Shown here piece by piece: positions 1 to 6,748 of a DNA stretch of 9,805 nucleotides. Where the stretch lies: positions 1-9,805 of the forward strand of contig JARFQS010000076.1 of the NCBI GenBank assembly GCA_029287645.1. Reading direction: 5' to 3'. The position numbers were made by a program, and so were the translations under genes. How positions within the stretch are numbered: the stretch's first letter is position 1; each line of letters begins with the position of its first letter. Source of the DNA: Thermoanaerobaculia bacterium (GTDB lineage: Bacteria; Acidobacteriota; Thermoanaerobaculia; Multivoradales; JAHEKO01). The notes beneath the pieces were generated by a model. The model was not told the origin of the DNA and searched no databases. It was given only the letters and a program-made list of their open reading frames with translations.

Positions 1-3000
1 CACGAAAAGGACATCGTCCACCGCGACCTGAAGCCCGCCAATGTCATGGTGACGAAGGAGGGGCGGGTCAAGGTGCTCGACTTCGGGCTTGCCAAGATCA
101 CCGGGCCGTCACCGGAGGAAGCGCTGAACTCGATGCTGCCGACGGCCCTCCAAACCAGCGAGGGTGTGGTCATGGGGACGGTTCCCTACATGTCCCCGGA
201 GCAGGTGGCTGGAGCAGACGTCGACCACCGAACCGACATCTTCTCCTTGGGCATCATCCTTTACGAGATGGCGACCGGCGCACGGCCCTTCCAGGGGCGT
301 TCCTCCGCCGAACTCGCCTCAGCGATCCTGCGTGATCTGCCGCGGCCTGTCGCGGAAGTGCGAAGCGACCTGAGTCACGACGTGATCCACGCTATCGCGG
401 GCTGCCTGGAGAAGAACACTGCCGACCGTTTCCAGACGGCCCAAGAGTTGTGCGACGCGTTGCGCGGTGGAGGAGCTCCACGCTTGCAGGCTGAACCACC
501 TACGACCGGAGAGGCCCTGACCACGCGGTCCCCGACTTCACGCACTGCGACCGGAGTCGACTCGGGTGCCGCACGCTCCGAGGAGGGTTTCTGGGTCGCG
601 GTGCTGCCGCTGAAGTACAAGGGTACCGATACTGACGTCGCGGAGCTGGCCGAAGGGCTATCCGAAGAGATCGCCACCGGTCTCTCCCGCTTCTCCTACC
701 TCCGAGTCATCGCGCGCAGCTCGACCGAACGGGATTCGGGCGAGGCCGTCGATGTCCGCTCTGTTGGCGAGAAGCTCGGGGCCCGCTACGTAATGGAGGG
801 GAGTCTTCGGCAAGCGGGGACGAGGCTGCGCCTCGCCGTGCAGCTCGTCGACACGACGACCGGTGCCCATCTATGGGCCGAGAGCTACGAACGGACCTTC
901 AGCTCCGAGGCGGCGTTTGAGCTTCAGGACGACCTGGTTGCGCGAATCGTTTCGACGGTTGCCGACATGAATGGCGTTCTCCCCAGGAGCATGGGCGAGG
1001 CAGTGCGAAGCCGCGCTGCCGAGGAGCTGAGTCCCTACGAGGCCGTGTTGCGCAGCTTTGCCTACTTCGAGCGTGTCACTGCTGACGAGCTTGCTGCTGC
1101 GCGGTCTGCCCTGGACCTTGCAGTCCAGAAGGCTCCGACCTATTCCGATGCATGGGCTCTGCTGGCTCTGCTGTGTGCCCAGGAGTACGGGCAGGGATTC
1201 GACCTACTGCCAGACTCGCTGGCCAGCGGATCCACCGCTGCACGGCGCGCCGTCGAGAACGGACCCTCGAATCACCTGGCTTATTTCAGTCTGGCCCAGG
1301 TGCTCTTTTTTCAGAAAGACTTCCAGGCCTTTCGCAACGCGGCTGAGAAGGCCGCGGCACTCAATCCGATGGACGGCAACTCCATCGCCTTTCTCGGTGA
1401 GCTGCTGACCTATGCGGGCGACTTCGAGAGGGGTCGCGAGCTGTCAGACCGTGCCAAGCAACTCAATCCCAATCACCCCGGTTGGTACTGGTATGCGGAC
1501 TTCTTCTACCACTACCGGCAACGCGACTATCCCGCGGCGCTGGATGCGGTGCTGAAGGCGAATCTGCCGGGCCACTGGGGGCAGCACGCCGCCATCGCAG
1601 TTGCCTGCGGACAGCTTGGCGATCGCGAGACAGCCGGCAAGGCTTTGAAAGAACTGCTCGATCTCCGGCCAGATTTCGCCGAGATCGCCCGCCAGGAGTT
1701 CGAGAAGTGGTGGGACCCGGAGCTCGTGGATCACATGATCGACGGGCTCCAGAAGGCGGGGCTCGAGCTGGAGGGCAAGTCGCGGTCGGTCGTCGCTTCG
1801 CCAGACGGCAGGAGCGTGGAAACACCGTCGATTGCCGTCCTGCCGTTCGCCAACATGAGCGCCGATGATGAGAACCAGTACTTCAGCGACGGGTTGTCCG
1901 AGGAGATCATCAACGCGCTGACCCGACTCCCGGGGTTACGCGTCATCGCCCGCACCTCCGCCTTCCGCTTCCGCGGCGAACACGACCTGCGCAAGGTCGG
2001 TGAGAAGTTGGGGGTGAGCACCGTGTTGGAAGGAGGTGTCCGCAAGGCGGGCAATCGATTGCGGATCACGGCGCAGCTCGTCGATGTCACGGACGACTCC
2101 CACATCTGGAGCGAGCGCTTCGACCGCGAGCTCGACGATGTCTTTGCGATTCAGGACGAGATCTCTGCGGCGATCGTCGACAAGCTCCACCTCAGCCTGG
2201 GCGCGGGCGGACCAACGACGCATCAGAGAACGAACCTGGCGGCCTTCGAGGAGTTGCTCAAGGGTCGGTACTACTTCGGCCAGTTCACACCGAGAGCCGG
2301 GGAGTTGGCACTCGCCTGTGTCCAGCGAGCGCTCTCCCTCGAGCCGGACTATCCCGATGCGCTCGTGCTGCAGGCCTACTACCACGTGATGTTGGCGTAC
2401 ATGTTCACCGACCCTCGAGTGGAGCTCCCGAGGGCGAAGGCCCTTGCAGAGCGCGCCTTGCAGCTGGACCCACGGCACGGGAAGGCGCAGGCGGTTCTGG
2501 CTCTGGTGGCGGTCTGGATGGACCGCGATTGGGATCGCGGCGAGCGGCTCTTCCTCCATGCGCTCGAGCTGGCTCCAGCCTCGGCGCGAGTCCACGAGCT
2601 GTACGGTTTGCTCTCTCTGCTCGGAAGCGGCCGGCTGGCCGAGGCTCTTGCGGAGCTCGATCGTGCTGTGGAGCTCGATCCCCTGTCGGCGCTCTACGCC
2701 GGCAACCGGGGTCGGGTCCTCACCTGCTCACGGCGATTCGCTGAAGCCGAGGATTCGTGCCGTCGGGGCCTCGACCTCGACCCGGGGCAGCTGCTGGTGC
2801 AGATCGAGCTCATCTACGCGCTGACCTTCCAAGACGAGTTCGAAGAAGCCGAAGCGATCGGTCGCAGAGCGATCGAGTCCCACGGCTACGGCAAGGCGCC
2901 GCTGCACGCGCTGGCCGTGTCACTCGCTGTGGCCGGAAAGCGTGACGAAGTTCGACGGCTTCTGGACAATGCCAGCCAGGCTGACAGCGGGCTCTACCAG

Positions 3001-3225
3001 AGTCCTCTCACTCGTGGCCTCGTCCACGCGTCCTTCTCCGAGATGGACGAGGCGTTCCCATGGGTCGAAGAGGCCATCGACCAGCGTGACCCCATGCTCA
3101 TGTACCTGCCGGCGCACCCGATGTTCGACTGTCTCCGCGCCGACCCACGCTACCCGCTCCTGCTGGAGCGCATGAAGCTGACCGATTTCGAAGCAGGTTC
3201 CCAGCGAAATCGACCGTCAGCCTAG
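1..3225 (+). CDS. Ser/Thr protein kinase (5' partial) fused to two TolB-like/TPR modules
   Basis: The frame is open from base 1, so the gene begins upstream; 1074 residues are visible. The catalytic loop HRDLKPAN lies at visible residues 7-14, with catalytic Asp 9 and Asn 14. The DFG motif is at 27-29 (bases 79-87), an SPE version of the APE motif at bases 193-201, followed by the DIFSLG helix. The P-loop and ATP-binding Lys would lie off-window. A Thr/Pro/Ser-rich linker (about 480-590) has no visible membrane segment, so this part looks cytoplasmic. A first TolB-like domain (about 592-970) is followed by helical TPR-type repeats (about 1040-1770) ending in a DGLQKAGL motif. A second, better conserved TolB-like domain (about 1828-2205, beginning [10 protein letters not shown]) is followed by a second TPR array (about 2230-3180). 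Kinases of this family phosphorylate Ser/Thr on partner proteins, and TPRs bind proteins. The substrate is unknown. The stop TAG overlaps the stop of the convergent gene. Confidence 0.93.
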   Translation, partial: HEKDIVHRDLKPANVMVTKEGRVKVLDFGLAKITGPSPEEALNSMLPTALQTSEGVVMGTVPYMSPEQVAGADVDHRTDIFSLGIILYEMATGARPFQGRSSAELASAILRDLPRPVAEVRSDLSHDVIHAIAGCLEKNTADRFQTAQELCDALRGGGAPRLQAEPPTTGEALTTRSPTSRTATGVDSGAARSEEGFWVAVLPLKYKGTDTDVAELAEGLSEEIATGLSRFSYLRVIARSSTERDSGEAVDVRSVGEKLGARYVMEGSLRQAGTRLRLAVQLVDTTTGAHLWAESYERTFSSEAAFELQDDLVARIVSTVADMNGVLPRSMGEAVRSRAAEELSPYEAVLRSFAYFERVTADELAAARSALDLAVQKAPTYSDAWALLALLCAQEYGQGFDLLPDSLASGSTAARRAVENGPSNHLAYFSLAQVLFFQKDFQAFRNAAEKAAALNPMDGNSIAFLGELLTYAGDFERGRELSDRAKQLNPNHPGWYWYADFFYHYRQRDYPAALDAVLKANLPGHWGQHAAIAVACGQLGDRETAGKALKELLDLRPDFAEIARQEFEKWWDPELVDHMIDGLQKAGLELEGKSRSVVASPDGRSVETPSIAVLPFANMSADDENQYFSDGLSEEIINALTRLPGLRVIARTSAFRFRGEHDLRKVGEKLGVSTVLEGGVRKAGNRLRITAQLVDVTDDSHIWSERFDRELDDVFAIQDEISAAIVDKLHLSLGAGGPTTHQRTNLAAFEELLKGRYYFGQFTPRAGELALACVQRALSLEPDYPDALVLQAYYHVMLAYMFTDPRVELPRAKALAERALQLDPRHGKAQAVLALVAVWMDRDWDRGERLFLHALELAPASARVHELYGLLSLLGSGRLAEALAELDRAVELDPLSALYAGNRGRVLTCSRRFAEAEDSCRRGLDLDPGQLLVQIELIYALTFQDEFEEAEAIGRRAIESHGYGKAPLHALAVSLAVAGKRDEVRRLLDNASQADSGLYQSPLTRGLVHASFSEMDEAFPWVEEAIDQRDPMLMYLPAHPMFDCLRADPRYPLLLERMKLTDFEAGSQRNRPSA

Positions 3226-4019
3226 TTGCCCATCCTCTCGAGCATCATCTTGCCCCGCTTCGCGTTGGCGTTGTCGGGGTCGAGCTGCAATGCCTTCGCG
3301 AACGCCTCGGCCGCTCCGTCGGCATCTCCGCTTTGCACCAGCCCCATTCCGAGGAAGGCGTGGAGGTCGGCGGACTCGGGATAGACCTCCAGCGACGAGC
3401 GTAGAACCTCGAGGCCCACTTCCGGCTTGCCGGCCTCGATGGCCGCCTGGGCGACCTGACCGAAGGTGCCTTCGCTGAAGTCGTACAGGCCGGCGCCATA
3501 GTGCTCCTGCTTGAGGCTCTTGTACTGGGTCATGGCGGCGTCGGTGCCTTCACTCAGGGCGGTCTCGGTCAGGACTTCGCTGAGCTTGTGTGGCGGCCTG
3601 GGTTGGCCGCGATGGCAGGTGAAGCAGGTCACTCCGTCGTCCTCACCCTTGCCCTCAAGGGCCTCGTCTTCCCAGCTTCCGAGGTACTGGCTGTTGATCG
3701 TCCTCACCATCTCGACCATCGCCCGCGTCGCCCGCTTGTGCTCTTTCTCATCTGTGGCGAAGTCCATTCCCTGGAGATTGTCTGGACCTACATGGCAGTG
3801 GTTGCAGCGAACACCCAGGCCTCCAGCCCAACCTTTCATGATCCCGATGAGATCCTGCTTGCCGATGTCCTTGTCCAGCACTTTGAGATTGGTGAACTCG
3901 TCTGGCACCTGGGCGCACAGGGGAGCGGTCATCAGCAGCAGGGCTGCAAGACAGCACCCTGCGAGCGTGAATCGGTGAATCGCATGCGTCATGTGGAACC
4001 TCGCTTTCTTCTGATTCAT
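3222..4019 (-). CDS. Exported dihaem c-type cytochrome, reaction-centre cytochrome-like, with C-terminal TPR
   Basis: A 265-residue protein with a Sec-type signal peptide: basic N-terminus, hydrophobic core about 18-34, probable cleavage near residues 36-37. Two haem c attachment sites are visible, CNHCH at 72-76 and CFTCH at 132-136. The first follows an M-x10-C arrangement (Met61, LGVRC) and is followed by an FATDEK segment and a helix with Met101 and Met104. This pattern is that of the photosynthetic reaction-centre cytochrome c family, where helix Met residues ligate haem, but with two haems rather than four. A TPR-like helical region occupies about 165-262, including [14 protein letters not shown]. 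The likely role is electron transfer in the periplasm or at the outer face of the inner membrane. The ATG at 4019 has an AAGGGA ribosome-binding site 5 nt upstream. An internal ATG at 3992, with GAGG 6 nt upstream, would also keep the signal peptide. It lies downstream of the Haem_bd gene. Confidence 0.9.
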   Translation of the reverse strand: MNQKKARFHMTHAIHRFTLAGCCLAALLLMTAPLCAQVPDEFTNLKVLDKDIGKQDLIGIMKGWAGGLGVRCNHCHVGPDNLQGMDFATDEKEHKRATRAMVEMVRTINSQYLGSWEDEALEGKGEDDGVTCFTCHRGQPRPPHKLSEVLTETALSEGTDAAMTQYKSLKQEHYGAGLYDFSEGTFGQVAQAAIEAGKPEVGLEVLRSSLEVYPESADLHAFLGMGLVQSGDADGAAEAFAKALQLDPDNANAKRGKMMLERMGN

Positions 4020-4062
4020 AGCTTCCCTTGAATCGCAGTCGCGGTCATGTTCAAGGAAAGCT
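4020..4062 (-). promoter_or_regulatory. Intercistronic hairpin covering the cytochrome ribosome-binding site
   Basis: On the minus-strand RNA, bases 4062-4050 (AGCUUUCCUUGAA) pair with 4032-4020 (UUCAAGGGAAGCU). The result is a 13-bp stem with one G-U wobble and a 17-nt loop. The 3' arm contains the AAGGGA ribosome-binding site and abuts the AUG at 4019. The 5' arm contains the last sense codons and the UGA stop (4053-4051) of the upstream Haem_bd gene. A ribosome finishing that gene would open the stem. Translational coupling is therefore inferred. No U-tract follows, so it does not look like an intrinsic terminator. Confidence 0.6.
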
Positions 4063-4506
4063 GGCGCCGGTCAGCAGATCGATCTCCTCGTCGATCCAGG
4101 TGAGCAGCAGCTCGCGCTCGGCATCGTTCAGTCTCGCACCCCAATGCAGCAGGAGGTAGCTGTCCAGTGGCATGTTCCCAGCCTCCAGTTGCTGTTTCAT
4201 CTCGCCGAGGAAGAACTGTTGTGCCTCGGCATCCATGAGAGGCCATTCGGTCAGGTTCAAATCCTCGCGGGCCTCGCGCACGTGCCGAGCCACGAACCAG
4301 GAAGCCGGTGCCACACGCGAGTACCAAGGCCAGCGCGTCCTGTTGGAGTGGCAGTCGAAACAGGAACGCTCGAGCACCGCCTGTACGTCGGTTGGAGCCA
4401 GGATCTCGGACTTCACGGGCGGGTTGGTTCGCTCGACCCGGACCAGTTGTGCAGCGAGCAGCAGGACGAGCAGAACGAGCGCGAATCGAGTCAGCAGCTT
4501 CTTCAT
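4051..4506 (-). CDS. Haem_bd-type mono-haem c-type cytochrome
   Basis: A 151-residue protein starting at MKKLL. A hydrophobic segment at about residues 8-22 acts as signal peptide or N-terminal anchor, so the rest is exported. One haem c site, CFDCH (49-53), is followed directly by SNRTRWPWYSRVAP, the hallmark of the Haem_bd domain family (bacterial haem-binding domain, about 150 residues). The C-terminal part (GNMPLDSYLLLHWGARL, then an acidic helix) also fits that family. Function is poorly defined; small-scale periplasmic electron transfer or haem sensing is plausible. The frame extends upstream to an ATG at 4563. The MKKLL start is preferred because it puts a Lys pair directly before the hydrophobic core, although neither start has a good ribosome-binding site. 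It is first in a two-gene unit, 31 bp before the dihaem cytochrome. Confidence 0.85.
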   Translation of the reverse strand: MKKLLTRFALVLLVLLLAAQLVRVERTNPPVKSEILAPTDVQAVLERSCFDCHSNRTRWPWYSRVAPASWFVARHVREAREDLNLTEWPLMDAEAQQFFLGEMKQQLEAGNMPLDSYLLLHWGARLNDAERELLLTWIDEEIDLLTGASFP

Positions 4507-4606
4507 GGCGGCACGTGGTTTACTGAGGTTAGCAGTACCGGAAATTTGCGGAGGAGGGGCCATGCCTCCGGTAGACTTCGATCGTAGCAGCGGCTAGGAG
4601 AAGGTC
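4507..4606. promoter_or_regulatory. Divergent intergenic region between the cytochrome unit and the MDR gene
   Basis: These 100 bp must hold promoters for both directions unless the genes are read from further away. On the plus strand an AGGAG ribosome-binding site (4596-4600) sits 6 nt before the MDR ATG. A TAGACT at 4572-4577 is a possible -10, but the nearest -35-like TTGCGG (4546-4551) is spaced 20 bp, so the promoter call is weak. An inverted repeat CGGAGG/CCTCCG (4549-4554 and 4565-4570, 10-nt spacer) lies over this region and could be an operator. No regulator gene is adjacent. Confidence 0.35.
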
Positions 4607-5578
4607 ATGAGGGCGATCGTCCAAGACACCTACGGCTCCGCCGAGGTCCTGAGACTCGGAGAGATCGAACGGCCCGAGGTCGGTGACGACGAGGTACTCG
4701 TCCGCGTTCATGCGGCGGGCTTGGATCGAGGCGTCTGGCACATGATGACTGGACTGCCTCTGATGATCCGGATCATGGGCTTTGGATTCCGTGGTCCCAA
4801 GACCCGTGTGCCCGGCAATGACTTCGCGGGCCGGATCGGGGTCCTGGGCAAGAACGTAGGGGGGCTCGAGGAAGGCGAAGAGGTGTTCGGAGTCAGCCTC
4901 GGTACCTTCTGCGAATACGTATCTGTCAGTTCCGACAGGATCGAGCGCAAGCCAGCCAACCTCACCCTCGAGCAGGCTGCAGCCGTTCCGACGTCGGCCC
5001 TCACCGCCCTGCAAGGTCTCCGGGACCACGGAAAGATCGAGGCGGGTCAGAAGGTTCTGATCGTCGGTGCGTCGGGAGGAGTCGGGACATTTGCGGTGCA
5101 GCTGGCGAAGGCCTTCGGTGCGGAGGTGACCGGAGTGTGTAGGACCGCCAAGGTGGACAGGGTTCGCTCCATCGGGGCCGACCATGTGATCGACTACAAA
5201 CAGGATGATTTCGTGCAGCAGGGCGAGCGCTACGACCTCATTCTCGATATCGGCGGGAACCGTGCCCTGTCCCAGCTCCGGCGAGTGCTGACCCCGGGAG
5301 GAACGCTGGTGATCATCGGTGGGGAAGAGGGAGGTCGATGGTTGGGGGGTATGGATCGGTGGCTCCGTGCGCTTCTTGCGTCACCTTTCGTGAGCCACAA
5401 TCTGAGGTCCTTTGTTGCGAAGTCGAGCCAGGAGGATTTGCGGCTCCTCAAGGAGATGATCGAGGCCGGCAAGGTGAGGCCCGTGATCGATCGGACCTTT
5501 CCGCTGAGCGAGGCGTCAGGGGCCCTCCGGTATCTGGAGGAGGGGCGGGTGATGGGAAAGGTCGTCATCGCCGTTTGA
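4607..5578 (+). CDS. Zinc-independent MDR-family NAD(P)-dependent quinone/alcohol oxidoreductase
   Basis: A 323-residue protein of the medium-chain dehydrogenase/reductase superfamily, cytoplasmic, with the usual length for quinone-oxidoreductase-like members. An N-terminal GroES-like domain (about 1-125, including VPGNDFAGRI at 68-77) precedes a Rossmann fold with the nucleotide motif GASGGVG at 154-160. This leads to the IGADHVIDY segment typical of the family. The catalytic-zinc Cys/His positions are not present (GLDRGVW at 38-44), so a zinc-free hydride transfer to a quinone, enone or similar carbonyl is expected. Arg179 just after the second beta strand hints at NADPH preference; this is inference. 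The ATG is supported by AGGAG 6 nt upstream. The next gene, another NAD(P) oxidoreductase, begins 50 bp after the stop, so an operon is likely. The exact substrate cannot be read from sequence. Confidence 0.88.
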   Translation: MRAIVQDTYGSAEVLRLGEIERPEVGDDEVLVRVHAAGLDRGVWHMMTGLPLMIRIMGFGFRGPKTRVPGNDFAGRIGVLGKNVGGLEEGEEVFGVSLGTFCEYVSVSSDRIERKPANLTLEQAAAVPTSALTALQGLRDHGKIEAGQKVLIVGASGGVGTFAVQLAKAFGAEVTGVCRTAKVDRVRSIGADHVIDYKQDDFVQQGERYDLILDIGGNRALSQLRRVLTPGGTLVIIGGEEGGRWLGGMDRWLRALLASPFVSHNLRSFVAKSSQEDLRLLKEMIEAGKVRPVIDRTFPLSEASGALRYLEEGRVMGKVVIAV

Positions 5579-5584
5579 GTAGGT

Positions 5585-5601
5585 CACCCCGCCGAGGGGT
5601 G
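5585..5601 (+). promoter_or_regulatory. Short hairpin between the MDR and reductase genes
   Basis: A perfect 6-bp stem CACCCC/GGGGTG with a 5-nt GCCGA loop begins 6 nt after the MDR stop codon and ends 27 nt before the next ATG. No T-run follows, so termination is unlikely. It might protect the upstream transcript end or tune expression of the second gene, or it may be chance in GC-rich DNA. Confidence 0.3.
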
Positions 5602-5628
5602 TTGGATCGGAGAGGGTGTAGCAGGATC

Positions 5629-6570
5629 ATGCGAACGCTGGTCTACGGTGCGGGACCGATCGGACGTTGGCTTTCTCTCCGTCTGCACAGGGCAGGCAAG
5701 GACGTCACTCTACTCGCGAAAGGCGAGACCTACGGGTCGCTCGCCAGCGATGGCGTCGTCTTGGTCGACGCCTACACCGGCGAGAAGAAGCTGGCCCGGG
5801 TGTCGCTGGCTCAGGAGCTCGTCAAGCAGGACGACTACGACCTCGTTGTTGTGGCAATGCGAAAGTCGAGTCGACTGGCTGTCTGTCCGAACTTGGCGGA
5901 GAACCGAAGCCTCGAGAACATCTTGTTCCTGGGAAACGATGTGTCCGGATTTCAGCGATACTCGGAGTACCTGCCGATGGAGAAGTTCCTGCTCGGGTTT
6001 CCCGGTGGTGGGGGAGGTTGGGACGGAGAGAATCTCGTCTTCGCGGATGGCGACAAACCGAATGACAAGGGAAGCCCCCTGTACATCGGGGAGATCGATG
6101 GCGAGACGCGCCAGCGAACCCTTCAGATCAGGGACCATTTCGAGGCAGCGGGATTCCCGGTGAGCGTCGAGGGGAATATCGACGGGTGGCTCAAGTATCA
6201 CTTTGCTTTCATGGGCCCAACGGCAGGAGTCGTGCTGAAGCATGGCGGAGATCTCCAGGCGGCTGCTGCTGACGAGGAAGGCCTCCGCATGTACATACGC
6301 GCCTGTCGTGAGGCGGGTGATGTCCTGCGAGCGGTGGGCTACAAGAAGCGCCAGCCACCCATCTTCAACCTCTATTACTGGCTGCCCGAGTGGGCCGGGG
6401 TCTGGACCTTTCAACGGTTCTTTCGCTCTCGCAAGGTCGAGGTCGCCATGGGGCTGCACGCCTCGGTGGTCGGTGAGGAACTTCTCGAGATGATGGAAGA
6501 GTTCGCCGAGCTCAAAGCCCAAGCCGGTCTCGAGACACCGAATCTGGACGAGCTCCTCTCGTACGCGTGA
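5629..6570 (+). CDS. Ketopantoate reductase-like (ApbA/PanE family) NAD(P) oxidoreductase
   Basis: A 313-residue cytoplasmic protein. The N-terminal Rossmann fold has GxGxxG as GAGPIG at residues 7-12 and an LGND segment at 101-104, where family members usually have QNG. A WLK motif (187-189) puts Lys189 where PanE has its catalytic Lys, and the C-terminus ends with the family-like GLETPN element. The segment after the Lys reads YHFAFMGPTAG and lacks the Asn found four residues after the catalytic Lys in PanE. A true 2-dehydropantoate 2-reductase role is therefore uncertain, and a relative acting on another 2-keto or beta-hydroxy substrate is plausible. The frame is open upstream to 5338 inside the MDR gene, but GAGPIG near the N-terminus fixes the start at the ATG at 5629. 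The ribosome-binding site is weak: AGGA lies only 2 nt before the ATG. It is probably co-transcribed with the MDR gene. Confidence 0.83.
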   Translation: MRTLVYGAGPIGRWLSLRLHRAGKDVTLLAKGETYGSLASDGVVLVDAYTGEKKLARVSLAQELVKQDDYDLVVVAMRKSSRLAVCPNLAENRSLENILFLGNDVSGFQRYSEYLPMEKFLLGFPGGGGGWDGENLVFADGDKPNDKGSPLYIGEIDGETRQRTLQIRDHFEAAGFPVSVEGNIDGWLKYHFAFMGPTAGVVLKHGGDLQAAAADEEGLRMYIRACREAGDVLRAVGYKKRQPPIFNLYYWLPEWAGVWTFQRFFRSRKVEVAMGLHASVVGEELLEMMEEFAELKAQAGLETPNLDELLSYA

Positions 6571-6600
6571 GCGCCGGAGGGATGGTGAATGTTTCGGGGA

Positions 6601-6688
6601 GCAGAGTGACTCAGCGGGACCAGATCACAGGTGCCACGAACTGACCCGGAGGATTCCTGACTCAGGGGGACGGGCACCCGCACTCTGC
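6601..6688. repeat. 88-bp structured element bounded by an 8-bp inverted repeat
   Basis: GCAGAGTG (6601-6608) and CACTCTGC (6681-6688) are perfect inverted repeats. Inside them GGTGCC (6630-6635) can pair with GGCACC (6673-6678). CGGG (6615-6618) can alternatively pair with CCCG (6677-6680) to extend the outer stem across a 6-nt bulge. The 11-bp palindrome CCTGA-C-TCAGG lies at 6656-6666. The element sits between convergent gene ends. It could be a REP/MITE-like repeat, a bidirectional transcription end, or both. No transposase is nearby and no T-run is seen. Confidence 0.45.
6607..6671. repeat. Pair of 14-bp direct repeats with one mismatch
   Basis: TGACTCAGCGGGAC (6607-6620) and TGACTCAGGGGGAC (6658-6671) differ at one base and start 51 bp apart, both in the same orientation. 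Both lie within the structured element. GGGCACC also occurs twice nearby (6672-6678 and 6691-6697). The remainder of the 178-bp gap (6571-6748) shows no gene or other recognisable signal. Confidence 0.5.
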
Positions 6689-6748
6689 GAGGGCACCAGA
6701 GCAGGCTCGGAGCGGAAACATCGGAGCGCCAACAGATACCGACTCGGA

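Noticed and set aside
46..48. ATG at 46 as the true start of the kinase gene
   Set aside because: The same frame encodes the catalytic-loop motif HRDLKPAN immediately upstream, so the start is off-window.
1936..2595. A 219-codon minus-strand open frame inside the kinase fusion gene
   Set aside because: It lies entirely opposite well-conserved TolB-like and TPR coding sequence and has no family features of its own.
3222..4019. Lipoprotein signal (LAGC at residues 19-22) in the dihaem cytochrome
   Set aside because: The Cys lies before rather than after the hydrophobic core, so a normal signal peptide cleaved near residues 36-37 fits better.
3222..4019. Evidence for a phototrophic organism from the reaction-centre-type cytochrome
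   Set aside because: Only two haem sites are present, no reaction-centre, chlorophyll or carotenoid gene is in the window, and this family also occurs in non-phototrophs.
3501..4031. A 176-codon plus-strand open frame opposite the dihaem cytochrome gene
   Set aside because: The minus strand has a signal peptide and two CxxCH haem sites. The plus-strand reading has no recognisable motif.
5338..5628. A longer N-terminus for the ketopantoate-reductase-like protein
   Set aside because: It would overlap most of the end of the MDR gene and put about 97 unrelated residues before the GAGPIG nucleotide motif, which normally sits within the first dozen residues.
6571..6748. Intrinsic terminator for the reductase or sulfatase-fold gene
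   Set aside because: Stems are present but no T-run follows on either strand, so a standard intrinsic terminator cannot be called.
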